From NCBI GenBank assembly GCA_037042185.1, contig JAXQJY010000027.1, positions 2,790,001 through 2,854,000 of the forward strand: a stretch of 64,000 nt of DNA. Reading direction: 5' to 3'. The position numbers and the translations under genes are program-made. The notes below the pieces were generated by a model. It did not search any database, was not told where the DNA came from, and saw only the letters and a program-made list of their open reading frames with translations. Source of the stretch: Sordariomycetes sp. S80-01Y. Taxonomy: Eukaryota > Ascomycota > Sordariomycetes. How positions within the stretch are numbered: the first letter of the stretch is position 1; each line of letters starts with the position of its first letter. This document shows, piece after piece, positions 34,169-45,166 of this stretch.

Positions 34169-34587
34169 TGGCGATTGAGCAGATCAGGAGCTGCAGCGAG
34201 GAGGGCCTCATGCATACGCCTGGGGAAGGCTGATTAAAAAGGCAGATAGATGTGTGCTAAGGTAGGTAATTTTAATTCGAACAAGTACATAATGTGCAGA
34301 CGGGAGTATCATGCAATGCAGTGGAATACCGACCAAGACCGTGACAAAGGAGAGACAAAAAGACACAACAAGGCGCAAGACGGATTGAAAGGTATATCAC
34401 TTTTCCTCTAGCTTCTTCCCACCAGCACGTCACGACGCAGTCCCGTGTTGGGCTCGCCCCCTTCTTGATAAATCCAAAATCATCCCAGCACCGGATAGAT
34501 AGTAAGGAAGGCCTTCAGAGGGTGTAGTTAGGTCTTCAAGAGTGCTTCCCTTTGCGGGTCCCGCACTTCCAGCAAAGCAGGAGGCTC
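34169..34587. other. Intergenic region between convergent genes
   Basis: 419 bases, AT-richer than the surroundings, probably the 3' ends of both flanking transcripts. A TAAGGTAGGTAA word lies near 34258. No gene seen. Confidence 0.5.
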
Positions 34588-35975
34588 TCATTGGCTCATC
34601 TTGACATAATTGCTGGGGAAGATCCCGTGTCTTGACCCGATCATGCCGGTCCTATCATCGTTAGCATCCATATCTCTGTACGTTTTCGAGAGTACTCACC
34701 ACCAGTCGTTGTCGCTTTCCGTCTTCTTCAGCACCGTAATGACGTCTCCTTTCTTGAAGCCAAGATCACCCGGTTGGTCGGCGTCAAAGTTGAAGAGAGC
34801 GATCGCTTCGTTCTGCTTCAGATTCGCCCCCGTCTTCTGTCCAAACTGGGGCTTCGGAGCTGTAGGCCTCCCGGGTGCTGTCCCGCCAGTCATGTGGCTG
34901 CTAATGCTTCCGCCCCGTGACCGGCTGGGGTTGTCGCTGTAGACGTAGTCGTCGTTCATGCGGTGGCTGCTGCGCGAGGCGAATGTGTTGGATCTGGAAA
35001 GACCGCCGCCGGTGGGCTGGTCGTAGACGTCGTCCTGCCATGTGCTCGCCCGCTTTGGGCGGCCAAAGTTATCGTCGTTGCCGTAGAATGACCCTGTGCG
35101 TTCGCTCCGTACGCCCTCGCCGTAGGCAGATCCCTGACGCCCGTTCCAGATCACCTCGTCGCGGTCGCCGTAGACGGGAATATCGTTGTACATGCTGTCG
35201 TTGGACATGGACGTCATGCCTGTGCCGCTGAAGACGCGCGAGTTGAGAACGTTCATCAACGGTCCTGCCTGCGGTGGCGGGGCGACCGAGCCTGTGAGGA
35301 GCTGTTGCGCCGTGTAGCGCGTGCCGTAGAGCTTCTCATTCGCATCGCGTCGTTCGATGATGCCGCTTCCCTCGAGGGAAACACCGGCGAACAAGCCCTT
35401 GGTCTTGGAGTAGGAGAAGATACCCGCCACGCCCTTCAAGCTCGCCGCGCCGGCAGCCTCTGCGTTCCTACCCACGGGACCGGCGGCGAGACTGACATTT
35501 CCACCGAGCGTCAGACTTCCAGCCTGCGCAAAGGTCTTGACGGCGCTCGAATCGTTGAGGATGAAGACGAAATCCGTCAGCTCGAAGCCGATCTGCCCTC
35601 CGAACCCTCCTCCGACCGTCGCAATCGCCGAAGGAGCGCTCCAGCCTCCATCGGGGAGGCGCGCGACGACGAGGCCGGAGCCGAAGCGGCCAGATCCGAG
35701 GAAGCCGGCTTTGAGGACGGTGATGACGGCGAGGCCCTTGGCGTTGGAGAGGATGGACGGGGGGATGACCTTATCAGGGCCGAAGGCCTGGCGGGGGTTG
35801 ACGAAGGAAGCGAGGATTTTGCCGCATTTCTTGCATTCCGCTGCAGAGGTTGGGCGTCAGCAAAAGTCCGAAGTCTAGCAAGATCTTGGGAGGGGAGAGG
35901 CGAGGCTTGAGAAGGACGGGCAAGGGGAGCGAACGTACACGCCATAGACGACGGGAGAGGATTGTTCAGCCCCAT
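34588..35975 (-). CDS. LSB3: SH3 domain and SYLF (Ysc84) actin/lipid-binding protein
   Basis: Three exons in gene order, 35975-35939, 35840-34700 and 34651-34588, give about 413 residues. The N-terminus MGLNNPLPSSMASECKK, made by joining exons 1 and 2, matches the start of yeast Lsb3/Ysc84. The SYLF domain (residues about 1-220) includes AKGLAVITVLKAGFL, GSGLVVARLPDGGWSAPSA and the Gly-rich FGGQIGFELTDFVF. A Ser/Gly-rich linker with Asp/Tyr-rich motifs follows. A C-terminal SH3 domain (about 355-413) contains ALFNFDADQPGDLGFKKGD and ends GIFPSNYVKMSQ, with its WW pair rebuilt across the last splice. The family binds phosphoinositides and actin and works at cortical endocytic patches. Assignment is firm; Lsb3 and Ysc84 are yeast paralogues, so one symbol stands for both. 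Confidence 0.94.
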
Positions 35976-36875
35976 GTTGACAGCCGAAGCCTTCTAGGCT
36001 GCTGCGTAGCGACAATGCGATTTGGGTGGCCTGGAGGTAAACCGCTGCCTGGTGGAAGTCGTCGCAGTCCAGATCGGGGGCGGGGCGTCGTCGCAGCTAG
36101 TTGACGTCAAGCTCGAGCGGGAAGTGGTCTTGTTCTCTTTGGCAGAACAGAGCAACAAACGAGTGAAACACCAATCGCACTTTGTTGCAGGAAAGACGAG
36201 GAAGCGCAAGCGGAGAATAAGCGCGGATGCCACGGACTCGTGCGGTGGGCGAAGGTGAGGAGAAATATCGGCGACCCGATGGGAGGAATGACGAAGCGCA
36301 AGCACAGCCTGGCTCGTGGCTCGTGGCTCCGAGTCCCAGTTGGTAGGAGGGAGGGAGCGCCACACCGGAGGCGTCACCTGCCCGCCACTGCAGTGTGGGG
36401 GAGAGAGGCTACACTAGACCCACGACGATAGACGTGACCATTGAGACCTCTCCGTGGATGGGGTGATGGGGTACTGAGTGAGTACAGTACTGAGTACCTT
36501 AGTGTCGCCTGCGGGGCCCCTTTCTGTACACTATAAATTTAAGCTGAGTTATGATTCCTCTCCTGTCCCTTTTTCTTGCTTCTTTTGCGACCTAGTTCCA
36601 TCTAAGACCCAAGTAAAGTTATATTGTAGGCCGCTGATGAATCTCAATTTCAAGGAGGGTTTTAGAGTGACCGTGGTGCCACAATGTTGTGCCCCAACCT
36701 TCAGCGGCGCATGAAGCGTTGCGGGGGCGCTGAGGTACTCGCATTGATGCTTGTGGTCGGTTTTGTGTCTTGCAACCGCTCGCTCGCTGCACGACGAACC
36801 CCATTGCTTTCTCGTATCCTACCTTAGTTAGACCCTACGAGACTTCCTTCTCCTGGACCCCAAAAGAAGCTCACC
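35976..36875. other. Divergent promoter region, LSB3 / F-box-like gene
   Basis: 900 bases. A GTACAGTACTGAGTACCTTAG patch lies near 36482-36502, related to the GTAC/AAGGTA words seen elsewhere. Short open frames only. Confidence 0.5.
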
Positions 36876-38324
36876 ATGGCTATGGCCATCAATGAGCATC
36901 GGCAGCATGGCCCTTATGTTCCGCACAGCCTGTCTGACCTAACGGCTGGCATGGCGCCTACTATGGACGCGTCACGCGGGGAGACGTTCCCAATTCTGTC
37001 GGACCCAGAAAGCGCCATCTACCAGCCTGATCAGCTTCGAGGGCTTCTATGCCTACAGCAGTCGCCCAAGTCGACGCGGACAACCACGGCCCCGGAGACC
37101 GCCTCGAAGAACAAGCGGGGCGAAAAGAAACCGGAGGCGCAAGCCATCGAGGTGTTCGAGCTCACCGCTGCGGATTACTCGCTCCTGCTGGAGAGAGCCA
37201 TCGTTGAGGATGGTCCCATCGTGCTCCTCCATGGTGAGCAGCTGCCATCCCGGAGGGTTCGCACCCTCATACCGGCTGCCTACCCTCCGCGGTCCCTGAA
37301 TCATGCCCAAACTTGCGACTCTACGGAATGCCGTCTCTCCTTGAGCGACGCGGGATCAGCCTCGCCCTCGACACCTCGATCAACCAAGTCACAGGCAATG
37401 GCGGCGGTGCTAAGGACCGCCGAGCTCCTTGAGCTCGTTCTGCTTCACCTCGACCTCAAGTCTCGCATCACCTCTGCTCCACGAGTTTGCAGCTTCTGGT
37501 TGGAGACCCTGAATCACTCGCCTATGCTCCGAAAGGCATCTTTCTTTCAGGCCGACCAAGGCCTCCGCACGACGCCTGGTGAACGACCCTGTATCAACCC
37601 TCTTCTTCGGGAGGCCTTTGGCGACCAATTCTTCAATCTGAGCGATTGTCAGGTGGATAAGTTCCCTTTCCAGCGTGCCGAATACTTCTGGAAGTTACCC
37701 TGGTCGCCTCAAGCCTTGCCTCACCTCAAAGCAAGTACAGGAAGCGTGCTCGACGTCGACCCAACCTGTCGTCAGCGCAGCTTTACCAGGGCCGGCGCGA
37801 GCTGGAGACGCATGCTTGTCTCGCAGCCCCCGCCGCCTTTCCTCGGATTCACCTGGCTGGACTGCTTCACCATCACCGCGGCGGGCCACCGCTTTCTCGT
37901 CGACTCCGTCACGCCTCCGCAGAGCGATGCCGGTGGCTCCGACACGGGCGTTACGATGGGACAGCTCTATGATACTGTGCAGTCATTGACCATGCAGCAG
38001 CAGAAACCCGGGTTGTTCTTCCGCGTCCGGTGGGATCTGATCTGTGAGAGACCAGGCAGCGAGGGCGTCAGTGTCGGAGAGGATGAAGACGCTCGCGAAA
38101 GCACAAACCTAGTTGCCGAGTTCTGGGACGACGCGTACTTCAACTCCAGCCGCTACGGACCCTTTTCTATGGCAGCGACCCGGAGCGTTTTCAGGTGCGA
38201 GGAAGCTGTCAAGCCCGTTTTCGGTGGACAGGCGTGGATTCAAGGTCTTGACGACGACGCCGAGCACCAAGTGCCGGCCAATGACGAATTTGAGCTCTGG
38301 GAGCCGCTCGTGTGGAATCCATAA
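36876..38324 (+). CDS. F-box-like protein, function unknown
   Basis: A single exon of 482 codons. Residues 1-170 are low-complexity with a Lys/Glu patch. A helical segment at about 172-220 (RTAELLELVLLHLDLKSR, then APRVCSFWLETLNHSPMLRKA) fits an F-box-like motif: a Leu-rich first helix, a central VC-x-x-W and a terminal SP-x-L-x-x-A. The C-terminal 250 residues are rich in Trp and aromatics (FLGFTWLDCFTI, LFFRVRWDLI, FELWEPLVWNP) and look like one folded domain. Such proteins are common as lineage families in Sordariomycetes and are usually annotated only as F-box or hypothetical. An SCF adaptor role is inference. The ATG at 36876 has an A at -3 and a C-rich leader. No signal peptide or membrane segment. 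Confidence 0.8.
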   Translation: MAMAINEHRQHGPYVPHSLSDLTAGMAPTMDASRGETFPILSDPESAIYQPDQLRGLLCLQQSPKSTRTTTAPETASKNKRGEKKPEAQAIEVFELTAADYSLLLERAIVEDGPIVLLHGEQLPSRRVRTLIPAAYPPRSLNHAQTCDSTECRLSLSDAGSASPSTPRSTKSQAMAAVLRTAELLELVLLHLDLKSRITSAPRVCSFWLETLNHSPMLRKASFFQADQGLRTTPGERPCINPLLREAFGDQFFNLSDCQVDKFPFQRAEYFWKLPWSPQALPHLKASTGSVLDVDPTCRQRSFTRAGASWRRMLVSQPPPPFLGFTWLDCFTITAAGHRFLVDSVTPPQSDAGGSDTGVTMGQLYDTVQSLTMQQQKPGLFFRVRWDLICERPGSEGVSVGEDEDARESTNLVAEFWDDAYFNSSRYGPFSMAATRSVFRCEEAVKPVFGGQAWIQGLDDDAEHQVPANDEFELWEPLVWNP

Positions 38325-38947
38325 AGGGCAGCAGCGTTTGTTCTTGGAATTTTGGTCAGTCGTAGTTGGAGAGTTCACTCAGGAGCTGGCACGCTTTGAA
38401 AAGTATGACTTCCAACTAGCGCGTACAACGCAATCAGATCAGTGACGACTTGGGCAACATGGACGTTGCGCGGGTGCAGTACCAGAGTCTTAGAATTCTC
38501 GTGACCATTACAATGGATGAGTGCTTGTGTTTTCGTGAAGTGTTAAATTGAGGCACCCACGTGTGATGTTGGGTTTCCTCGGCCTTCCCTACCTGACTGA
38601 GTTGCCAGGTCACATCCTAAGGTACAATCCCGCTGAGATTAGCCCCAGATCGAGGCTACAGCACCTCTGCCACGACATATCGGCGGACTATCCACGTGGC
38701 ATACAGCAGTAAACGCGTCGACTTACATCACATCTGTATTACTCGACGTGCTCCACCTAAACCCCGTTGCTAAGAATCGATGCGAGAAACAGCTGCTTGC
38801 AAAGTCCGACTCGTGAGAAAGCCCTGCTGCGACTAAGTTGAAATAACTAGGCGTGCTGTGAGTCCAGCTTAACTACATCGCCACATGATGATTCTAAATA
38901 CGGCATTCCCTGTCGTCGTGGCTCCCTCCAGGCCCTGCTTTCTCCTT
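38325..38947. other. Intergenic region between convergent genes
   Basis: 623 bases between the F-box-like gene and the 3' end of gene A. No domain-bearing open frame. A CTAAGGTA word lies near 38618. Confidence 0.45.
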
Positions 38948-40092
38948 TCAGACCTTCTTCAAGTGCGTGTCCCTCCGAAACTGCCAGCAATTACTATCAG
39001 TGTACACCTTTTCGTACCCAAGTACGCTTTCTGCGAAGTGCAGAATCAATGTCGGCGAGACATGGTGCCGGCTGTCGTCCGTCCGAAGCGTGAGCTTGTC
39101 GTGCAGCATTCCGGCGCCAAACGAACCCGGCTCGAGGCGCACCTCCACGACCGGTGGCTATATCGCATATATCAGCGCCACTGCACTATCTTTGAGAGCC
39201 ACCTCCTCAGTTGCTTGTTGGAGACCAATACTGACCTTGGTTGATAGATTATGGTTGGTGCGACACCAGCGCTTCAGGTATGCAGCGAGCACATCTAAAG
39301 ATGGGCCGTGGCTGCACTCGATGTCGATGAGAGTCTCACCTATAGCACGTATGATGAGATGGTAGGGCGGTGCTTGCAACAGCTCATCCGGACGAGGGAG
39401 CGCCGCGGCGTCTGGCAAGTAGTGGACGGGTTTGCGAGCAGTGGTCTTACTGCTCTGGAGCGACAGATCGACACCGGCAGCTGTCTCGGTCTCAACGACC
39501 TGAGCCGACGTCAGCGATTTGTCAAATGTAGTCCGAAGCTGCTCCTTGATGGCAGGTATGTGTTCGTTAGGCAATGCAATGGCGACCTTGGGGACAGCCA
39601 GGACAAAGCCGCCTCTTTGGTCTTCCCATGTTGCATGAGCCCGATCCGACGACTGAGCGGACACCTAGATAGCAGTTCAGTCGCATAAAATCTAAAAGGA
39701 AGTTGGTCATGTCACATCAATGAATAGCTGGAGATTTCTAGGTCCAGCCCCAAGCTTCTCCCATAGCGCATCGGCCCAGCCGCTTTCGCTCTCATCGTCG
39801 ACCAGCTCAGACACGGCTTCGCAAAGACCTCGAATAAGGCCAACAATGCTAACCACAGGATCGATGCCCTTTTTCTCGTACGCAGAGCGTAGCTCGTTCA
39901 CAAGAATTGGCCATTCCGGGGTGCACGTGACGGTGACCCCCAGAACATCTTGGAGATGCTGGAGCGCTTTGGCGGCGGGCGCTCTGGAGTCTTCCCAGTG
40001 ATCGCGCAGGCTCAACTTGTACTTGAGGGGCCTGCTTCGAGTTAGCTCCTAGCCCGAAGATTTTGGGACAGTGTCGGTAATTACAGCGACAT
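38948..40092 (-). CDS. Unrecognised protein A of a divergent pair
   Basis: Four exons in gene order, 40092-40085 (only 8 coding bases), 40031-39716, 39664-39236 and 39157-38948, give about 320 residues. Each intron has a usable fungal donor and branch point. The third (GTCAGT...ATATAG, 78 nt) removes an in-frame stop. The N-terminal 100 residues look all-helical (LRDHWEDSRAPAAKALQHL), then strands begin (LQLFIDVSAQ, RGGFVLAVPKVAIALP). The C-terminal 70 residues also read as a beta-rich domain. There is no signal peptide, membrane segment or known motif, and I do not recognise the family. The N-terminal half resembles neighbour B, transcribed the other way from a shared 0.6 kb region: both have RD-x-WE, then a Leu-rich helix, a YxxK region, and a FIDV/TIDV strand. 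Function unknown. Confidence 0.72.
39158..39235 (-). other. Third intron of gene A, length divisible by three, ends in a stop codon
   Basis: The intron runs GTCAGT to ATATAG with a CTGAT branch point 12 bases before its end. It is 78 nt long and stays open in the coding frame until its last three bases, which are TAG. If spliced, the frame continues for 70 codons into CCACCG and a well-formed domain. If retained, the protein ends exactly at the intron boundary. Confidence 0.6.
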
Positions 40093-40680
40093 TATAATAT
40101 GGTTGTTGGGGTGTGATAGGTTGTCAAATCGACTCTGACACTTCAGCTATGCGACGCCTTTATGAGAATAGCTCGAACTGCGCGAGGCAGGCCATTTGCA
40201 AAAGTTCACCCGGTATTCCCGTGGCAGCCCCGACGTGGGCTCCGAGGCAGACTGGCTCCATGTTAGATTACGGCTGCGTGAGTCAGGAAACAGTCTGAAG
40301 CCTCAAGGGGATACTCATGGTCTCCCGCCATGCATCAAATCAGCCCATGACCCCCCAAAGACCGCCTTGCGCAGTGGGGCGTCCTCTGCGGCCGAGGCAG
40401 TTGCCTACGCGTCCATCATGTCAAAAGTGCTGGCCTTTCCCAAGCGGGTGAAGCTGGATTGTGGATTGTGGATAGTCCGGTGGATAATATGGTGCGGCTG
40501 AACCGGACCCCGGATAGTTTGACCGTGCAAGGCGAACTTGATCGGCCCCTGGCCGATGTCGCATTGGAAAGAGGCTGAAGGATATAAAGTGGCTGCCCGA
40601 TGATAGGACTTCGCGGAGTTTCCTTCAGACATTAGATTGATAGCCGTCTATATCAGCATCCATCAGTACTTCCCGCAACC
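40093..40680. promoter_or_regulatory. Shared divergent promoter region of genes A and B
   Basis: 588 bases between the two start codons. On the B side a TATAAA lies at 40583-40588, 93 bases before the ATG. A GTGGATTGTGGATAGT direct repeat lies near 40458-40474. On the A side the ATG is set in AT-rich sequence (ATTATAATATGG). No gene is seen inside. Confidence 0.5.
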
Positions 40681-41763
40681 ATGAGCCGATTGCCTCCTGT
40701 TGAGAAGCTGCCCCTGGCAGCCCGCAAAGACAGTAAGTTACCTGTTGCAACAGGTGACACTTCCTGTGCTGACTGCTAGCCTAGTCCGTGACAGCTGGGA
40801 GAGCGCCAAAGATGGTCTTGCGCAGGACTTGTCGAGTCTCCTTGGACAGACCTGGACCATCGACGTGAACCCAAACCAACTGTATGCCTACGCTAAAGAG
40901 GGGTATGCAAAGGAATCGCCGGGATCAATGATTGCGCAGTATGTGCTCGTTATCATACAATGGTTGGGCGGCAGTCGCTGATCTAGACAGGTACATCGGA
41001 GCCGCTCTTGACCGCCTTAGATCCTTCGTCGACAGGCATGGCGATGCCGGCAAGAAGGAGATCAACGATGTGTGCACTGCTCACGCGCTGACAATCGACG
41101 TCAACACGGAACACGACTTCTTATACAACGGATGCGCCGTGACTCCTGAGGGCCAGCTCGCTATCCTGTTCAACGAGGACAAGCTTGCCGTCAACATCGA
41201 CGATCCCCTCGAGGAGGACAAGCTCGCCAAGGCACTCAACAGCGCTCCTACCGCCGGTGCCGCCATGAGCTACGTCGCCCGCTCGTCCATCGAGAATGGC
41301 TGGGAGAAGGACGCCGAGGAGACCAAGAAGAAATTCTCTGACATTCTCCAGACGGAGGTGGCGCTGGATCCCCAGTTCCAACAGACCCACGACGCGCTCA
41401 AGGCCTCGAGCGAGATCGAGCTTGACCGATGGGAGGGCAACATCGGTGACTTTACCCGCTTCTACTTCGAGGCGCTGGCGAACGGGCTCAAGTCGCAAAA
41501 TTTCGAAAGCGACGAGATGATGCGGGAGGCACTCGTTGAGGCGCTGGAGAAGGGCAAGATCGCCTTCAGGATCGTGGACAAGTCGCAGATGAAGGCTCTC
41601 TACAACGAGTGCGTTTTCGAGGGCGGGGTTCTATACATGCAGGTGAGTAAAACCCCCAATGTCAGAGCAGGAGGACTGGACGCTGACAGATTTGTAGACG
41701 ACAGCGGAGCGCTTCGGGGCGAACATTGACAATGTCGCGGATGGCTTGGTCGACTTGCTGTAG
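40681..41763 (+). CDS. Unrecognised protein B of a divergent pair
   Basis: Four exons (40681-40732, 40785-40938, 40991-41642, 41698-41763) give about 307 residues. Donors are GTAAGT, GTATGT and GTGAGT, with GCTGAC or GCTGAT branch points. Helices fill residues about 15-85 (IRDSWESAKDGLAQDLSSLL, GSMIAQYIGAALDRLRSF), followed by strands (ALTIDVN, GQLAILF, LAVNI) and an acidic helical second half (ALEKGKIAFRIVDKS, then a final exon ANIDNVADGLVDLL). The protein is very acidic and probably cytosolic; no signal peptide or membrane segment. It resembles A in the first 110 residues, but intron positions differ, so any shared origin is old. Codon use is strongly GC-biased in exon 3, suggesting good expression. 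Family and function are unknown to me. Confidence 0.8.
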
Positions 41764-42593
41764 AAGTAAAGTGTCGTTCGAATGGTGGGCTGCGTGATGG
41801 CAGATCCGCAACAGCTTTTACGCAGAGCGCACAGACAATGGTTTCAAGATATCACGAAAGAGGAATAGAAACGAAGAGAACTTCCATGCCAGACACAGTA
41901 TGATGTTGCTATGACATGACTTACAATTCTCGTGACTCGGAAGAGAAACAGCCTGTTCACCGGTGAAGCAATCAACGCTTCCATGGCAGAACTAATCGCT
42001 TCTTTATGTCCGCACAATGCTTTTCAGGGACGTTCTTTGTTAGTCATCTCCGGAGCGTCAAGCCTCAGCATCGTTGACTCGTTCAGAAGCCGGACGAGCG
42101 ATGGGCTCAATTCTGCGACCTGCATGAGTTCCTTGTCTGAGAGATACCCAGTCGTAAGTAAACGGTGTATATCTATATTATAGGTCACCTAAGCTAAGGA
42201 TGAGCCGCGTCTAAGTAAGGGTGGCGTTAGCGCTAAACCAGATCCGGACGACGCCACAGGTCGTGGTCGTTGCTATCCGCCAAACAGGCAATCCCAGGCC
42301 CGATGGGCCGCGTGGCGTTTCGTGGCGGTGCGGCCGAGGGGTCGACATTAAGCTTTGTGGTCCTCCTTTGCCTGACTGACTGGCGTCCGAAATCCCGAGG
42401 CGGGTTTCCCAGTGGCTACGGTGCGTCACCGGTTCGACGTCAACCCATCGGCCCAAACCACCACACGCGACGCGCCACTGCCCATCCTGCCCCCCTGCGC
42501 AGACCACACTTCTTCCGAGAACGAGCGCGAGGACGCACCTAGAAGAGATCCATCAGCACAACCCCAGAAAAGGGGACGGCCAGAGCCGCCGCC
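41764..42593. other. Intergenic region and SFT1 promoter
   Basis: 830 bases with no supported gene. Open frames at 41932-42183 and 42270-42542 are short and lack domains. A GGTCACCTAAGCTAAGG patch lies near 42183-42199. Confidence 0.45.
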
Positions 42594-43036
42594 ATGTCTG
42601 AAGCCTACGAGCGCGAACGCCAGAACAACGCCCGGCTCGATGAGCTCTCCAACAAGGTCAGCGCCCTGCGCGGCGTGACCGTCGACATCTACGACCAGGC
42701 GAGCTCGCACAGCCTGATTGAGAACACGGTACGTCCCCACCCGCCCACGCGCCGGCAGACACACCGAGCGTGATGCCCTTCCCCAGGGGTTTGGGATAAG
42801 GAGGGGAAGGGTTCCTCTTGGATCGGACATCTTACGAGGAGCGACATGCTGACGGCATTTTTGCCCAACAGAGCGATACCTTCTCGACGATGGGCACGCA
42901 GATGAAGGGCTCGGCCGGCCGGCTGACGCGCATGGCCGCGAGCGGGAACAAGGTCGCCATCCTCAAGCTGTCGGGCATCATAATAGCCGTCTTCCTGGTG
43001 CTGTACTACGGACTGAAGTTGATGTTTGGCTGGTGA
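42594..43036 (+). CDS. SFT1: Golgi Qc-SNARE Sft1
   Basis: Two exons, 42594-42728 and 42872-43036, phase 0, give 99 residues, close to yeast Sft1. The protein starts MSEAYERERQNNARLDELSN. A heptad-patterned SNARE helix covers residues about 10-70, with LDELSNKVSALRGVTVDIYD and SAGRLTRMAASGNK matching the Bet1/Sft1 pattern. A single C-terminal membrane anchor (ILKLSGIIIAVFLVLYYGL) ends in a four-residue lumenal tail. Sft1 acts in retrograde traffic within the Golgi with Sed5. Bet1 is the nearest alternative; the short length and the SSxRLTR-like core favour Sft1. The 143-nt intron (GTACGT...AACAG) is longer than most here. Confidence 0.87.
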
Positions 43037-43384
43037 CCGGGGCCAGAATGGAGGGGTGCTCGTGGCGAAACGACGCAGCTAGAGAAGATTTAGGCAAGCG
43101 ACTGACCTCGGCCGTGTTCTTGACACGGAAACAAGGAGGGTTGAGTGCAGTACCACATTGTAGCATATGCTTTAGAACACGGCAACAGGAGTTTGGGACA
43201 GTTTCAATGCAGGTGCTTCGAAGGAGGCGAGGTGCGTCTATGATATGTGCTTTATTTCGTAAATCTACGCCAAACCCTTACGGCAGATCAACGCCTGAAA
43301 TGTCCGCTCAACGAGGGCTCCGTTTCCACAAATCATTCTAGCCACCCGCTTGCTAATGTACCTCCGATCCTAGCTACATGTTTT
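43037..43384. other. Spacer between convergent SFT1 and AGE2
   Basis: 348 bases, presumably the 3' untranslated parts of both genes. No gene seen. Confidence 0.45.
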
Positions 43385-45166
43385 CTACTGCCAGACGTTC
43401 GAGAACAAGTCCTCGTCGGCCCCGCCAAAGCCGCCTGCTGGCTTCGGCGTCGCTGTGGTGTTGTTGTTGGACGTGCCAGTGCTGCTAGCCCAGCCGCCAA
43501 ACTCTTCATCGGCGGCCACCTTTGGCGTGCTTACAGGGTTGCTGGCGCCGAGGGGGTTGAAGCCACCGCTCGCACCGGGTACGATGGGCGTGCTGGCGAA
43601 TGAACCGCCTGTGCTGCTGCCCCAGCCGCCGAAGTCGTTGTTTGAGGTTGTAGCCGCTGCTGGCTGGGTGGAGACCGCGGGTGCGGGCTCAGGGGCGGCC
43701 CATTCATTGCTGCCCCAGACATCAGCACCAGATCCAATGCCGCCGAAAGCAGGCGCCGCAGATTGCTGCTTGGGCGGTGATTGCTGCGGCGACGCTGCGG
43801 GTTGTTGTGGTTGGGAGAGGTTGAACACGGATTTCTGGACAGGGGGCGAGGTCGGTTTAGCTGGAGGAGGGGATGTGGTGCTCACGGGAGCGGCAAAGTC
43901 GAATAGGTCGGCGCTGGCGGATTGAGCGGCCGCGGGCTTGGAAGCAACCGGTGCTGCTGGGGAGGCGAACGAGCCAAAGTCACCAAAGCCACCGTTAGAG
44001 GGCTTGTTCTGGTGTGCAGGCTGCGCAGGTTTCGAGTCGAAGAAGCTGCCGCCGCCGAGACCACCGAACGAGTTGTTGGATGCTGGGGCCGGCTTGGTTG
44101 GCGGAGGGCTTCTGCTCGCGCTGCCGAGGCTAGCGAAGGGATCGGCTGCTGCTGGAACGGCCTGGGGGCTGGTTGTGTTGGACATGCTGAGGTTGCTGAA
44201 GGCGTCGGTGAAGCCACCCTGTGAGCTTTGCTGCTGATGGCCGAAGCCGGGCGAAGTCATACCGCCGAACGAACCTTGCTGTTGGTGCTGCGGTTGCTGG
44301 GGCTGAGGCTTTGGTGCGGACGCGTATAGGGAAAGAATCGACTGCTTGAGATCTGGCCGTGATTGACCACCCCCTGGAGTGCTAACGCCTGTCGTGCTCG
44401 CGGGTCTTTGCGGCGCTGAGGGCTCGCCAAAGAAGTCGAGTCCCAGCAAAGAGGAGTTTGACTGGGTGGCCTTTGGTGGTGCCGGCTCAGCCTTGGGAGG
44501 AGGCTGCTTTGAAGCAGACGGACCAGCCGTACTCGCCCTGGGAGGAGCACTGTCCACGCCGCCAAGCAAGTCAGCCTGCGGCGCCGGGGGCGGCCTCATC
44601 GTGGCCTGGCCACCACTTGACTTCCTCACGCTCTCGCTCCTCTCAATGTTCTGCTTCTCCTTGACCACGCTCAAGGGAACGTCGTCATCCCCATCTGCAC
44701 CCAGGGTGCTCGGATCGGGCCGTGGTCCCTCCATCGCCCACCTCTTGATCTCGTACTTGGTGCGGATGAAGTTCTCGATCTTGCTTTCGGAGGGCACGTG
44801 GCCGGGCGCCAGCTTGGCTTCGAAGTACTTGTTGGCGCGGGCGTTGCCCCAGGCGAGGATGGAGGCCATTTGTTCATCGGTCCAGGAGTCGAGGTCAACG
44901 GACTTGACACGCGAGATGTGGGTGCCCATGCCGCGGTGGATGCCCGAGCAGCGAATGCAGACGAAGACGCCCAGGTTCCAGGAGGCCCATCGGGGATCTT
45001 CTGCCATCAGCCAGAGGTTCTATAGAGGGGGGAAGATGGAGGACTGACGCTTGTTTCGCTTGCAATCGGCGCAGATCTTGTTGGGCTCCAACTTGAGGAG
45101 GCTCTTGAGAGTTGCGGTATTGGACGCCGCGCGCTCGGCCGCGGGATTGGGGGCTCGTCTGGACAT
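43385..45166 (-). CDS. AGE2: ArfGAP of the Age2/SMAP type
   Basis: Two exons in gene order, 45166-45049 and 44997-43385, give about 576 residues. The ArfGAP zinc finger lies at residues about 20-135: CADC at 32-35, then CIRC, the arginine finger region GIHRGMGTHISRVKSVDLD, and WGNARANKYFEA. The acceptor at 44998 (CAGAAG) gives KRNKHPRWASWNLG, the sequence usual in fungal Age2. Using the CAG three bases earlier would give QD instead of H. The remaining 430 residues are Gln/Pro/Ser/Gly-rich with many short FGG, GGF, LF and W-containing motifs and end DLFSNVWQ, suggesting clathrin-adaptor and endocytic contacts. In the family Age2 stimulates Arf1 GTP hydrolysis at the trans-Golgi. No other domain is present. 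Confidence 0.9.

Noticed and set aside
39158-39160. In-frame TAG in gene A read as readthrough or a broken gene
   Set aside because: A consensus donor (GTCAGT), a branch point and the TAG itself as acceptor form a 78-nt in-frame intron that explains the stop.
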